A stretch of 64,000 bases of DNA, from NCBI RefSeq assembly GCF_007565055.1, contig NC_044554.1, positions 146,257,463-146,321,462 of the forward strand, read 5' to 3'. Within the stretch, counting starts at the first letter, position 1; each line of letters opens with the position of its first letter. This document shows positions 44,160-54,514 of this stretch, in pieces. Made by a program: the position numbers and the translations under genes. Origin of the DNA: Rhinopithecus roxellana. Taxonomy: Eukaryota > Chordata > Mammalia > Primates > Cercopithecidae. Under the pieces are notes generated by a model. It did not search any database and had not been told where the DNA came from. It worked only from the letters and a program-made list of their open reading frames with translations.

Positions 44160-44272
44160 GAAGGAAGGAAGGGAGGGAGGGAGGGAGGGAAGGAGGGAGG
44201 GAGGGAGGGAGGGAGGGAGGGAGGAAGGAAGGAAGGAAGGAAGGAAGGAAGGAAGGAAGGAAGGAAGGAGGA

Positions 44273-44348
<76 letters not shown>

Positions 44349-44427
44349 AGGAAGGAAGGAAGAAAGGAGGAAGGGAAGGAAGGAAGGAGAGAGAGAAAGA
44401 AAGGAAAAAAGAGAAAAGAAGGGAAAA
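44125..44427 (+). repeat. 303-nt pure polypurine microsatellite (GA, GGAA, GGGA, GAAA)
   Basis: Contains no C or T over 303 bases. In order: (GA)n with AAGAGAGAGG, GGAA units, a GGGA block (about 44170-44223), (GGAA)n (44224-44269), (GAAA)n (about 44270-44348), then mixed GGAA/GA/AAAAG. It grew from the AluJ tail. All long Lys/Glu/Arg open frames here are microsatellite artefacts. Confidence 0.97.
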
Positions 44428-44429
44428 TA

Positions 44430-45476
44430 TCAGAGTGCATGGTGAAAGGAAGTATTGTTTTGCTAAGGTCTTGTGTTTTGTTCATGGAACAACTACTTAT
44501 TGAATAGCTATTCTGTAGCCGACTGAGTTCAATGAACTGGTTTCAGTTATATGTTTTTCTGTCCACTTGTAGGTACATGTCTACTGGATCACAGTATAAA
44601 GTCTATCTCTGAAGCAGATGGAGGTAAAATACCTTGGAGAATCTGAGGTGTCGTTCCCAGCACTCTCTAGGACCTGAGACTGACTCTGGCTCCAAGGCTT
44701 TCAGCTCTGGTCTTTCAGTGCTCTTGGTTGCCCCATGCTTGCTGGGCAGGATTCTGCATATGTGATTTTAAAGATATTTTTATGCCCTTCTTCCTGGCGG
44801 GCAGAGGCTGGGGCCAGGCATCAGGAAGCACATGGCTCAAAGAGAAGGCAGTCACGGACTTAGGTGGCAGGGACCCCAGGTAGCACACGAACATCAGGAC
44901 CTCCAAACCAAATGATGATGGGCTTGAACCCCTCCACTCCGAAGAGTCTCTGTTTAGGGAAGACATTTTTGTGCCCAGAATCAGTGAGATCCTCTGTGGG
45001 GTGGGCTGGCCAGAATTTCTAAAAGCAGTACTTACGAAGACTGTTTTTAGCCCTTGGATAGTTTCAGATGGTCTCTGTGGCATTTACTACAATCACAAAT
45101 GGGAAAGCCAGCAACATGAAGAAGCTTCTGTTTTCTGACTTCAGAAATTCTGGATTGGTGATGACTGTTTCGGGAGACCTTGCAGGAGAGTTTCCCCACG
45201 TTTCTTGGCTGGATTTTTAGCAACATCTCCCAAGTTTCCTTTGGTATTCTTGCCATTCCAAGTGCTGGGCTTGTCATAGGGATGGAGTCTGGATGAGAGC
45301 TAGAGTTTGAATCTGAGATAACACTGGGGGTGCAGTTAAGTGTGAAGGGATATGGGAGCCAGCCTTCCATTCAAAGAGGGCCTCAAATTTAGACTTTTGG
45401 TGTTATCTTCAAAGTGAGGTTATAAGATAATAGGATGGAAGGAAGATGGTTTGCACTTAACTTTGTTTCCTATTAT
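44430..45476. other. Unique sequence
   Basis: No repeat or gene recognised. Minus-strand open frames at 44715-45083 and 45047-45370 have no recognised domain. Confidence 0.45.
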
Positions 45477-45489
45477 AGGACAAAGCTAC

Positions 45490-45793
45490 TTTTTTTTTTT
45501 TTTTTTTTTTTGAGACGGAGTCTTGCTCTGTTGCCCAGGCTGGAGTGCAGTGGCCCGATCTCAGCTCACTGCAAGCTCCGCCTCCCGGGTTTACGCCATT
45601 CTCCTGCCTCAGCCTCCCAAGTAGCTGGGACTACAGGCGCCCGCCAACTCACCCGGCTAGTTTTTTGTATTTTTTAGTAGAGACGGGGTTTCGCCATGTT
45701 AGCTAGGTTGGTCTCGATCTCCTGACCTCGCGATCCACCCGTCTCGGCCTCCCAAAGTGCTGGGATTACAGGCTCGAGCCACCGCGCCCGGCC
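45490..45793 (-). mobile_element. AluY (cercopithecid type), antisense
   Basis: T22 then near-consensus AluY with CACCCGGCTAG and GGCTCGAGCCACCGCGCC. Perfect 13-bp target-site duplication AGGACAAAGCTAC (45477-45489 and 45794-45806). The intact duplication and low divergence point to a recent insertion. Confidence 0.97.
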
Positions 45794-45807
45794 AGGACAA
45801 AGCTACT

Positions 45808-46343
45808 GTTAAGTCTTTATAAATTAATACCTTAAAAATTATGCAGTTATATTTTAAATAGCTCTGTTATAATGCATTTTATTTTTTGGTGTTAAAAGCT
45901 TTAGATAGTCAAATGTCTATAATTTTTTGTAGCTTTAGTTTTGTAACAGACTGAGGCCAATGAGGCTTTGGTTTGATCAGTTTGAGAAGATGGATCCAGG
46001 GTATGCCTGAATGTCAATCCCATGAGAACGTTAAGTGGAGGCTATTCTAGAAAAATCATTTCACACCACTCTCTTCGTCAACTAAGGAAAAGATAAAAGC
46101 AAAATCTAATCCTGTTTACCGAGGGCTTTGGACGTTTTCAGTGTAGCACTGTAACAGATGATGGGCAACATGTCCCCAGATGGCATCTTCCCAAAGTATA
46201 TAACCCAAAATAAATGACACAAAGTATATGACATTATTTTACAAAGTATATGAAGTAATGAGGCAGGGAGGAGAAGCCTCAAATCAAATACTCCCCACCA
46301 CAGCAGCACTGGAAAGTTCAGACATTCTTTCTCCTTCTGATTT
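45808..46343. other. Unique sequence
   Basis: Nothing recognised. Confidence 0.4.
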
Positions 46344-46353
46344 ACTTTATCTG

Positions 46354-46659
46354 TTTTTTTTTTTTTTTTTTTTTTGAGACGGAGTCTCGCTCTGTCGCCC
46401 TGGCTGGAGTGCAGTGGCCGGATCTCAGCTCACTGCAAGCTCCGCCTCCCGAGTTTATGCCATTCTCCTGCCTCAGCCTCCCGAGTAGCTGGGACTACAG
46501 GCGCCCGCCACCTCGCCCGGCTAGCTTTTTTTGTATTTTTTAGTAGAGACGGGGTTTCACCATGTTGGGCAGGATGGTCTCGATCTCCTGACCTTGTGAT
46601 CCGCCCGTCTTGGCCTCCCAAAGTGCTGGGATTACAGGCTTGAGCCACCGCGCCCGGCC
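46354..46659 (-). mobile_element. AluY (cercopithecid type), antisense
   Basis: T22 then near-consensus AluY with CGCCCGGCTAGC and GGCTTGAGCCACCGCGCC. Perfect target-site duplication ACTTTATCTG (46344-46353 and 46660-46669), possibly extended by T residues. Confidence 0.97.
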
Positions 46660-46669
46660 ACTTTATCTG

Positions 46670-46985
46670 TTTTTAAAAAAAATCTTTTCCTACTCTAAGT
46701 CACATATTCAGAAAACTTGGAAAATTTAAAAATAATTCAAAGCCAAAGAAAAAGAAAAAAATAATCACCCCCAACCCTTCCTTTCTCTCTCAGTCCCAGT
46801 ACCCAGCCAGGCAGGGCGGCCATCACTGGTGGCATGGTACACGCCCTTGCGATCTATTTCTCTTTACAGAGACATGTTGATTGCAAGGGGCATCATTCTT
46901 TTCTTCTCCCTGTGTTTCCAGCTGGGGCAATTAAGTGCAGAGTGCAGGACAGTTCTCCAGCTGTCCTTGGCCCGACTCAGTTCTC
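46670..46985. other. Unique sequence
   Basis: A-rich left part; nothing recognised. Confidence 0.4.
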
Positions 46986-46987
46986 CC

Positions 46988-47278
46988 TTTTTTTTTTTTA
47001 GACGGAGTCTTGCTCTGTCACCCAGGCTGGAGTGCAGTGGTGTGATCTCAGTTCATTGCAATCTCTGTCTCTTGGTTCAAGTGCTTCTCCTGCCTCAGCC
47101 TCCTGAGTAGCTGGGATTACAAATGTGTGCCACCGCACTCAGCTAATTTTTGTATTTTTAGTAGAGATTGGGTTTCACCATGTTGGCCAGGCTGGGCTCG
47201 AACTCCTGCTATCAGGTGATTTGCCTGCCTCGGCCTCCCAAAGTGCTGGGATTACAGGCGTGAGCCACTGCGCCTGTC
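46988..47278 (-). mobile_element. AluS, antisense
   Basis: Short T-run, GACGGAGTCTTGCTCTGTCA, through TAATTTTTGTATTTTTAGTA, to GAGCCACTGCGCCTG. Several substitutions; older than the two AluY copies to its left. Confidence 0.93.
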
Positions 47279-47579
47279 CTCTCCTCCCTTTCTTGCTTAC
47301 AGTTCGCAAGCATAAACTGCTGAATGTGCTGGGAATGGAACATCCTGAGATAGGGAGGGACTGACTTGAACAGCCCAGCTTTGTTCCAGCACCCCCTAGA
47401 AACAAGATGTTTCTTTGCCTTAGCTCCAAATTATGATTTTCCAGTCAAATCTCTTGGTAACAAAGCTAGTATGTTGCTCTTCATCTGACCACCTCCTTAG
47501 TCTGTCTCAATTGGTTTCTAACTCTGAGATGAAGAAAGAAGTATGATTAATTATCAACCTCCAACATAGACTTTAAAGA

Positions 47580-47880
47580 ATTGCACCGTTCTACCACATG
47601 TTGTTTTGTACTTTGCTTTTTTCACACAGAAATAAATCACAAACAGTTTTTTCATGACAATAACTATTTTGTCTACAGCATGACTTAATGGCTGCATTAA
47701 CCCAACATATAGATGTGCTATAGTTTACCTAACCAGTTCTCTTCTTCAATTTCGGCTGTTTCCAGTTTTTAAAATGTTACAAATTGTGTTACAATCAATG
47801 CTCTTATACTTTAGACCTTAATATACATCTCTGATTATTTGTGATAAAATCTTAGAGTTGGAATTAAGGTGTATGCATAA
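47580..47880 (-). mobile_element. L1M fragment, antisense
   Basis: CTACCACATGTTGTTTTGTA, CTTAATGGCTGCATTAACCC, TTTACCTAACCAGTTCTC, TTACAATCAATGCTCTTATA and CTTAGAGTTGGAATTAAGGT parallel antisense L1M (MC/MD/ME type). Confidence 0.68.
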
Positions 47881-47889
47881 TATTTAGAC

Positions 47890-48480
47890 TTTTTTAAAAA
47901 ATGGCTTTATTGAGGTGTAATTGGCCTACAATAAATTGCACATATTTAAAGTGTACACTGTGATATGTTTTAACATATATTTGCATCCACAGAATCATCA
48001 TCACAATCAAGATAGTGAACATACTCATCACCCTTGTATCCCTTTGTAATCCCTCCTTCCTCCTGGCCCACCCACTGTATCCTGAAGCAACTACAGATCT
48101 GCTTTCTGCCACTATAGATGAGTTTGCATTTTCTGGAATTTCATATAGATGGAATTGCACAGTATGTACTATTGTTTGTCTGGTTTCTTTCATCCAGTAT
48201 ACTTATTCTGAAATTTATCTATGGTGTTGAGTTTATCAACAATGTATGAATAGAGCGCAATTTATCCGTTCACTTGTTGATGGCTATCTGGATTATTTCT
48301 AGATTTAGAGGATTAGAAATAAAGCTGCTATGAACGTTTGTGTCCAAGAGTTTGTGTAGACTTCAGTTTTCATTTTCCTTGGGTAAATACCTACAAGTGC
48401 AATGGCTAGGTCATATGGCAAGGTGTATGTTTAACTTCTTAAGAAACTGCCAAGCTGATAAGGCATTGTACTATATTAAA
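47890..48480 (-). mobile_element. L1M fragment, antisense (second copy)
   Basis: GGCTTTATTGAGGTGTAATT, CACATATTTAAAGTGTACAC, GAATCATCATCACAATCAAG, TCATATAGATGGAATTGCAC, AATAAAGCTGCTATGAACGT, TTGGGTAAATACCTACAAGT. It restarts the L1M 3' order, so it is a separate insertion from 47580-47880. An AluY sits at its right edge. Confidence 0.88.
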
Positions 48481-48492
48481 AGTTTTGATATT

Positions 48493-48807
48493 GGTAGGGC
48501 GCGGTGGCTCACGCCTGTAATCCCAGCACTTTGGGAGGCCGAGGCGGGCGGATCACGAGGTCAGGAGATCAAGACCATCCTGGCTCACAAGGTGAAACCC
48601 TGATTCTACTAACAATACAAAAAAAAAAAAAATTTTAGCTGGGCGTAGTGGTGGCACATGCCTGTAGTCCCAGCTACTTGGGAGGCTGGGGCAGGAGAGT
48701 GGTGTGAACCCAGGAGGCAGAGCTTGCATTGAGGGGAGATCACGCCACTGCATTCCAGCCTGGGTGACAGAGCAAGACTCTGTCTCAAAAAAAATATTTT
48801 TTAAAAT
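48493..48807 (+). mobile_element. AluY, sense
   Basis: GGTAGGGCGCGGTGGCTCAC, GATCACGAGGTCAGGAGATC, with A-runs in linker and tail. Target-site duplication AGTTTTGATATT (48481-48492) and AGTCTTGATATT (48808-48819). Confidence 0.94.
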
Positions 48808-48819
48808 AGTCTTGATATT

Positions 48820-50495
48820 TAATTTAAAATAATGCAAGTGAATTTGCATTAGTCTAAAGTGCCCTCAGACTAAGAGCGTAGGGTCATAGGACAGGGAATC
48901 TAGAATATATTTGATAGTGTAAATCCAGTTATTTGCTTTACTAACGAGGAAACAGTGATCCACAAAAGCAAAGGGAGTTTTCCAACGTCTTTCAGCTTAC
49001 AGGCTAGTCTCTTTACTCTTCTATAAGACCTTGCAGTCTGGGAGCAATGCTACCATCATGTTGCAATTTCCCAACGTAACCTGTATTATGGCCACAATGG
49101 CACAGATTTCACCTTGCATGTTACATAACTTTGGGCCTGCAACATGTTCTGAAATTGGAGAATTTGTGAAGACCTGGAGTAAAGAGATCAAAAGGGTAAT
49201 AAGCATAATCTACAGGAAATCGTATCTGGCCACTCACAGTATCAACACCAATGCAACAGCAAGTAAAATAAAAATGTGCTGTCATCATGGATCCTTGGAG
49301 CATGGAGGAGGCCCACCTAGTTTCTGAACAAACTAATGGACCCAAAGATTCAGACCACTGAGCAGCCCATTAAAAGTGAAGACAACAGCAGCACCATTTA
49401 CCCAGCTGCCTTGGCTTACCTTCCTAGCACCCACTTCTTATTATCATATTCATAAGCGTGGCCTCTAATCAGTCTTCTTAAGTAAAGTTAACAAGTATAT
49501 GTGTGCACTCTCTTGAAATTGTTTTGCTTAGCCTAAGAAGCTGTCATGAGGTTGAGAAGGCTGCCGCTTTAACCAGATTTCATCTCTGTGTGTCACTGCT
49601 CATGTCAAAGTAAAAATGCGCTCAGACAGAAGAGTTGTCCTGCTTTCATCAAGAGCGCCAGCCTGCCTGAGCCTCGTTCCACTTGGTTAAGCTTGTTATT
49701 TAAATTGTTAAAATTGAGACATCGGCAGTAAATTTCAGAGAAGATATAACAATTATTAGATACACGCTGGGCTCTTGTACTTGAGAATATCCCATGCCCT
49801 CCATCCACCAGCAGAATTAGCCACAAATAATTTACAATGGTTTCTCTAAGAAGTGCACCCTGTAGTACTTGGATGGCATTAAATCAGTCTGTCCCCAACT
49901 GGATCATATTTCTAACTTTAAGATAGATTTGGTTCCAGTCAGCAGAGTGGCGGCACACTCCAGAGGCCACCTTTTAATGCCTGTAACTCTTGAAGAGCTG
50001 AGTGAGGATCCTGAAGCTGTCTTCTGTCTACAAGCTTTGTGTTTGGGTAATTTTATACACCAGGCATTGGAGCCACAATCCGGAACAATCGTCTTGTAAG
50101 GAAGAGGAGAAGTAAAAGCCAGGAGGCTCTCTGAGTGACCTTGTGCCACTATAAGAGCACTTGACCTTGTGGTTATTGTGTGCTGTGCCCTGTCTGACTG
50201 TGCCCAGGCAAAGGTGGGAGGGAAGGGATGAGAATGGATTAAACTTGGAGTCTACGGATAGATCATCAGAGGCCACCTGGTCTGACTTCTCCAGCCTCCT
50301 TCTCAGTGAAGGAGACCCAATAAGGACATGATTATTTAGGAGTTGATCCATTCTTCTGACTTTAAGAGCAACAGAAATCCCCAGAGTTGGCTGTTGTTTT
50401 TGTTGTTGTGTGATAGGAATGACTCTCAAGCCAAACGTCTCCCGAAATCGGTACTTGTGGAATGGATTGCTTGGACACAAATGTAGTACTTGACA
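48820..50495. other. Unique sequence
   Basis: No exon seen. A weak MIR-like trace (TTACTAACGAGGAAACAGTG, about 48938) is not called. Open frames of 98 codons at 49031-49327 (+) and 162 codons at 50028-50516 (-) have no recognised domain. Confidence 0.45.
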
Positions 50496-50602
50496 TTTAG
50501 TGATGCTAAATATCATCAGAGTGATGAAACTTCATCAAAGTGATTTTGGTCCATTATTTAGTGAAGCTAAATTTCATCAGAGTGATTTTGGTCCATTATT
50601 TC
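50496..50602 (+). repeat. Short tandem duplication (about 41-bp period)
   Basis: TCATCAAAGTGATTTTGG then CCATTATTTAGTGA is followed by TCATCAGAGTGATTTTGG then CCATTATTTCT. A further TCATCAGAGTGATG lies just before. It is a small tandem array of three related words around TCATCARAGTGAT. Confidence 0.88.
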
Positions 50603-50604
50603 TA

Positions 50605-51055
50605 TTAATGAAAATATTTTAAAAGTTTGAACCTGACATTTGATGTGTCAGATTGTATATTCTTTAAATTTCTATATATTTGTTCAAATCATAGAGAAAA
50701 ATAGTAATTCCAGAGCTGGGAGAAAACTTGCACATTGCCAATCCAATCCTCTCTTCTTAAAAATCAATAAACTAAGAACTAGCCAGACCAAATCACTTTC
50801 CCAAAGTCATATATCTAGATAGTGGCATTAAACTACAAATGCTACATAAACTACATATGCTCTTCGAGTGTATGTTGTCTTGTTATTTGAAAATTCATCT
50901 CACTATAAAATTTCTTCATTTTATTCATAAGACTATTCTATAAAATAAAAGGTATATATAAGTAAACATACCTTTCTAAGGTCAGCACCTGGTCTTGGCT
51001 TTTCCTGCTGCATTATCCACTCCCAAGGCATCACCTGAGATCTTCTTACCTGTAC
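50605..51055. other. Unique sequence, weak MIR-like trace
   Basis: CACTTTCCCAAAGTCATATA (about 50794) recalls the antisense MIR core ('cttgcccaaggtcacacag'); too diverged to call firmly. No gene. Confidence 0.4.
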
Positions 51056-51059
51056 TGTC

Positions 51060-51245
51060 TGGTTTATTTTCAGGAATTGGCTTATGTGATTATGGAGGCT
51101 GGCAAGTCTAAAATCTGCAATGTGGACCAGCCTGAGACCCAAGAGAGCCGATGGTGCAGTTACAGTGTAAAGGCTGGCAGAGGGTAACTGATTCAAACAT
51201 TAGTCTCATCCAAAAGCACCCTTTAAGTTGACACACAAAATTAAC
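51060..51245. repeat. Ancient interspersed repeat, family unassigned
   Basis: AGGAATTGGCTTATGTGATT, ATGGAGGCTGGCAAGTCTAA, GAGAGCCGATGGTGCAGTTA, CAAACATTAGTCTCATCCAA, AAGTTGACACACAAAATTAA, CCATCACA is text I recognise from a common repeat, but cannot name safely. Confidence 0.55.
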
Positions 51246-51249
51246 CATC

Positions 51250-51625
51250 ACAAGGGGTTAATACCCTTTGAAACAAAATTTCCACTATTGAGGTATGGGA
51301 ATCAGAGGATAAATTTTCCTTCTTGTTCTCCCCTGTTCTCCACCCCACCAGTCGCCTTTGCCCTACCAGATGGGCTGAAATGCAGTAATTCCTATGGCCA
51401 CTCTGAAGACCACCTGCACAACTGAGCAAGAGGTTGTGCTTACATGTAAGTGGAGCCCAACTTGATATCTCACCTCCCTTTTTTCCCTTTTTTACCTGAC
51501 TCACTCCTTCTTTCCCTCACTTTTGCATTCCTTGGATGCAATAAAGCTTCAGTACATAAACTTTGGCCTCAGGCTTTATTTTCCTGGGAACCTGGCCTAC
51601 TATATCTTATTAACTAGCAACCCCC
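51250..51625. other. Unique sequence
   Basis: Nothing recognised. Confidence 0.4.
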
Positions 51626-51629
51626 TCCC

Positions 51630-51948
51630 TTTTTTTTTCTCTTTTGAGACAGGGTCTTGCTCTGTCCCTAGGCTGGAGTGGAGTGGCCTGATCATGGCTT
51701 ACTGTAGCCTCAACCTCTGGGGTTCAAGTGATCCTCCCACCTCAGCCTCCCAAATAGCTAGGATTACAGGGGTACATCAGCATGCCCAGATAATTTTTAT
51801 TAAATTTTTTTTTTTTTTTTTCTTTTTGTAGAGATGGGGTCTTGTTTTGTTGCCTAGGCTGGTCTCAAACTCCTGGGATCAAGTGATTCTCCTGTCTCAG
51901 CCGCTCAAAGTTCTGGGATTGCAGGTATAAGCCACTGCACACAGCCTG
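51630..51948 (-). mobile_element. AluJ, antisense, with internal T-run
   Basis: GAGACAGGGTCTTGCTCTGT, GATCATGGCTTACTGTAGCC, CTCCCAAATAGCTAGGATTA, an expanded linker T-run near 51808-51823, then GAGATGGGGTCTTGTTTTGT to CACTGCACACAGCCTG. Confidence 0.92.
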
Positions 51949-51949
51949 C

Positions 51950-52940
51950 AGACCCCTTTTCAAACCTGATTAACTGCCAGAAGCCCGTTGTACAAAATAC
52001 ACACCCCCAACATTGCACTCATATAATTTCAAGATCCTCTTACTGCAACCTTTCAGTTGCTTCCCTCTGAACCTTTTAAAAACCAGTTGTATATTATATC
52101 TTGAGCTTCAGTGTCAGGTACTATTATTATCACTTGTACATTGAATCTGAACTTTAACTTTGTCAGCTTGACTCACATAACCGAAATCAATCCTCTCTGT
52201 CTAGACAAAACAATTTAACTTTGTAACTGACCAATTACATAGCACTTATTTATTGGAAAATTTGTAAGTTCAGGGCATGGTGAGGGGTATGAAGAATAAA
52301 AGACATAATTTCTGCTCTCAAAATGCTCACAGTTTACCAAGTATTTTTGCTTTCGGTTCCCTCATCAAATTGAAAATATATTTACCAAATTAGACATTTG
52401 AAATAATTTTATAAGGTCTGTTGATCAACATTTTCCAAAATTTGAATGCTCTGGTTGGAGCCATTACAAATCTTGGTAGTGGTGAGGCAGCAGGTGCAAA
52501 CCAAGCTTGGAGACTGCAGAGGAAGAAAGAGGCAGTAGCTGGAGGCAGTGAGAGACCTCAGCAGGTTTAAGGAAGCTGTCTTCTCTCGGGCTGGATGCTA
52601 TTTTAAGGAGACTTGAAGTGGGCAGAGCCACACACAATACAAAAATGGCAAGCCATCCATAGACAACATTGGCTCTGAAATATACAGAATAATTGTTTTT
52701 TTAGTGGTATACTTATAATCTTAAAACTGTTTAAGCCAATGTTACGATGAAATTACGGTCAGTTTCTGAAGCACGGACTTACAAGATGGAGGAGAAATCT
52801 GATGGCTAAAATTCGGTTGTAGAGTTTTCCAGCATTTTCCTGCTATCTGGCTACCAGAGAGGCACAGATAATCCAAGTTAGTAGTGTAATTGGTAGTTGG
52901 TGAGAAGTCTTCTGTTTTAGATACACATCTCAGCCGTTTC
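51950..52940. other. Unique sequence
   Basis: About 1 kb with no repeat or exon recognised. Confidence 0.45.
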
Positions 52941-52944
52941 GTAC

Positions 52945-52962
52945 TTTTTTTTTTTTTTTTTT
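52945..52962. repeat. Poly(T) 18
   Basis: T18 located 33 bases before a sense AluJ, echoing the arrangement at 43820. Confidence 0.85.
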
Positions 52963-52995
52963 ACCATATTTTTGAGTCTATAAAAAGAAAATGTA

Positions 52996-53296
52996 GAGCT
53001 GGGTGTGGTGGCCCATGGCTGTAATCCCTGCATTCTGGGAGGCCAAGGCAGGAGGATCCTTGAGCTCAGGAGTTCAAAACCAGACTGGGCAGCATGGCAA
53101 AACCCCATCTCTACCAAGAATACAAAAAATTAGCTGCATATGGTAGCGTGTGCCTGTAGTCTCAACTACTCAGGAGGCTGAGGTGGGAGGACCACTTGAG
53201 CCTAGGAGGTGGAGGTTGCAGTGAGCCGAGTTTGCGCCACTGAACTCCAGGTTGGGTGACAAAGAGAGACCCTATCTGAAAAAGAAGAGAAAAAAG
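52996..53296 (+). mobile_element. AluJ, sense
   Basis: GAGCTGGGTGTGGTGGCCCA, CTTGAGCTCAGGAGTTCAAA, TTAGCTGCATATGGTAGCGT, ACTTGAGCCTAGGAGGTGGA, ending in a purine-rich tail. Confidence 0.92.
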
Positions 53297-53299
53297 ATG

Positions 53300-53790
53300 C
53301 GGATAGACTCTTTTGAAATAAAGGACTAGATAGAAAACCTTTATGAACAACGTATTCCCTGAATTACAGAGGCACTATCTCAACATATCCCTGAACTGTG
53401 AAAAATTATTATAAGATCTAGTATCTTTAAAAACATCCTTTTGTTTTATTTTGCCTTTTGATAATTGGTCTTGACCCTTATTCAGGCAAAACTCCTACTG
53501 ACTTTCAATTGATTGAGCTGATTTGACTTGAATAAGGTCAGCTACAAATGGTCCCCTTTCTACTCTACATTCTGATCACATGATGCAATGTGTCATAACG
53601 CCACAATGATATGTATTGGCAATCTCATACTGGTGATTAATTGCTGGGAAAGTAATTTCCTTATAATTGCACTCGGATGCTTTTGGTGGCCTGACATCAT
53701 AGGGAGCTTAGGTACACTGGCTCAGTAGGGCCCCAAGAAGCTGATTTAATACTCCTATCCCACCCCACATGAACCCATCTTTGAAAATAA
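53300..53790. other. Unique sequence; possible conserved element at 53440-53700
   Basis: No repeat recognised. AT-core words cluster here (GATAATTGG, CAATTGATTGAG, GATTAATTGC, TAATTTCC, TATAATTGCAC), with retained CpGs at 53600 and 53673. The pattern is compatible with a homeodomain-bound noncoding element; unproven. Confidence 0.35.
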
Positions 53791-53794
53791 TGGG

Positions 53795-54012
53795 AGCAGT
53801 TAACATGTCTTGAATGCTGACACTGCCAGGCGCTGTGTAAAACAGTTCGCATGCACCAGCCTCAGCTCCTGTAATCTTCATGACAGCCCCATGGGGTAGG
53901 TACTATGAGGCACGTGTTACTGGCCTAGTTGGAGACCACTGGAGAGGTCACTTATATTGCCCAAGGCCACATAGGTGTTTGGGAGGCAGACACACTGGCT
54001 CCAAAGCCCAGC
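53795..54012 (-). repeat. MIR SINE, antisense
   Basis: GACACTGCCAGGCGCTGTGT, GCCCCATGGGGTAGGTACTA, TTGCCCAAGGCCACATAGGT, CACTGGCTCCAAAGCCCAGC follow antisense MIR. Confidence 0.85.
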
Positions 54013-54019
54013 AGAGACC

Positions 54020-54510
54020 CTGCAACAGCTACCTCATTTTCCTCTCCCACCTGGCCTCCCTCTTCTTCTCCCTCTCCCCCATATCCCAGCCACACAGCCT
54101 CTTGCTGATTCGCCAGCCTTCCAAGGGGCTTCCCCTGCTCAGTGCCCTTGCACTTGCTGTTTGTTCTGCCTGGCTCACCCTTCCTGCTCGTTGTCATGTG
54201 GCTGGATTCTTTTCATGTGTTAGATGTCAGCTCACATGCCACCGTTCTGAGCAGGCTGTCCCTGATCACTCCCTGGAAAGTAGGCCTCCTCTCCTGGCTG
54301 GCTGGGTTAGTGCCACTTACTATGTCCACTCTCCTTCCTTTCTGGCGTTTCTCACAATCTATACCTATTTTGTTTGGAATAGCATTTTGTTTGTCTCCCA
54401 CTGGAATGTAAGTCCTCAAGGTCAGCTTTGACTTCAGTATCACTCTACCTCAAGCACCTAGGACAGTGACCAATGCTTCACAGGTGCTCCACCACTACTG
54501 CTGAATGATC
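54020..54510 (+). repeat. L2 LINE 3' end
   Basis: CAGTGCCCTTGCACTTGCTG, TTTGTTCTGCCTGGCTCACC, GATGTCAGCTCACATGCCAC, GCAGGCTGTCCCTGATCACT, CCACTGGAATGTAAGTCCTC, GACAGTGACCAATGCTTCAC, CTGCTGAATGATCAAGG: a well-ordered L2 3' end. The 183-codon open frame across it (53880-54431) is not a gene. Confidence 0.92.
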
Positions 54511-54514
54511 AAGG

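Noticed and set aside
44045..44507. Overlapping 123-152-codon Lys/Glu/Arg-rich and Ser/Leu/Pro-rich open frames
   Set aside because: Produced by the polypurine microsatellite in all frames; not coding.
50028..50516. 162-codon minus-strand open frame
   Set aside because: No recognised domain; unique noncoding context with no exon signals that I can support.
53880..54431. 183-codon plus-strand open frame
   Set aside because: Lies across a MIR and a well-ordered L2 3' end.
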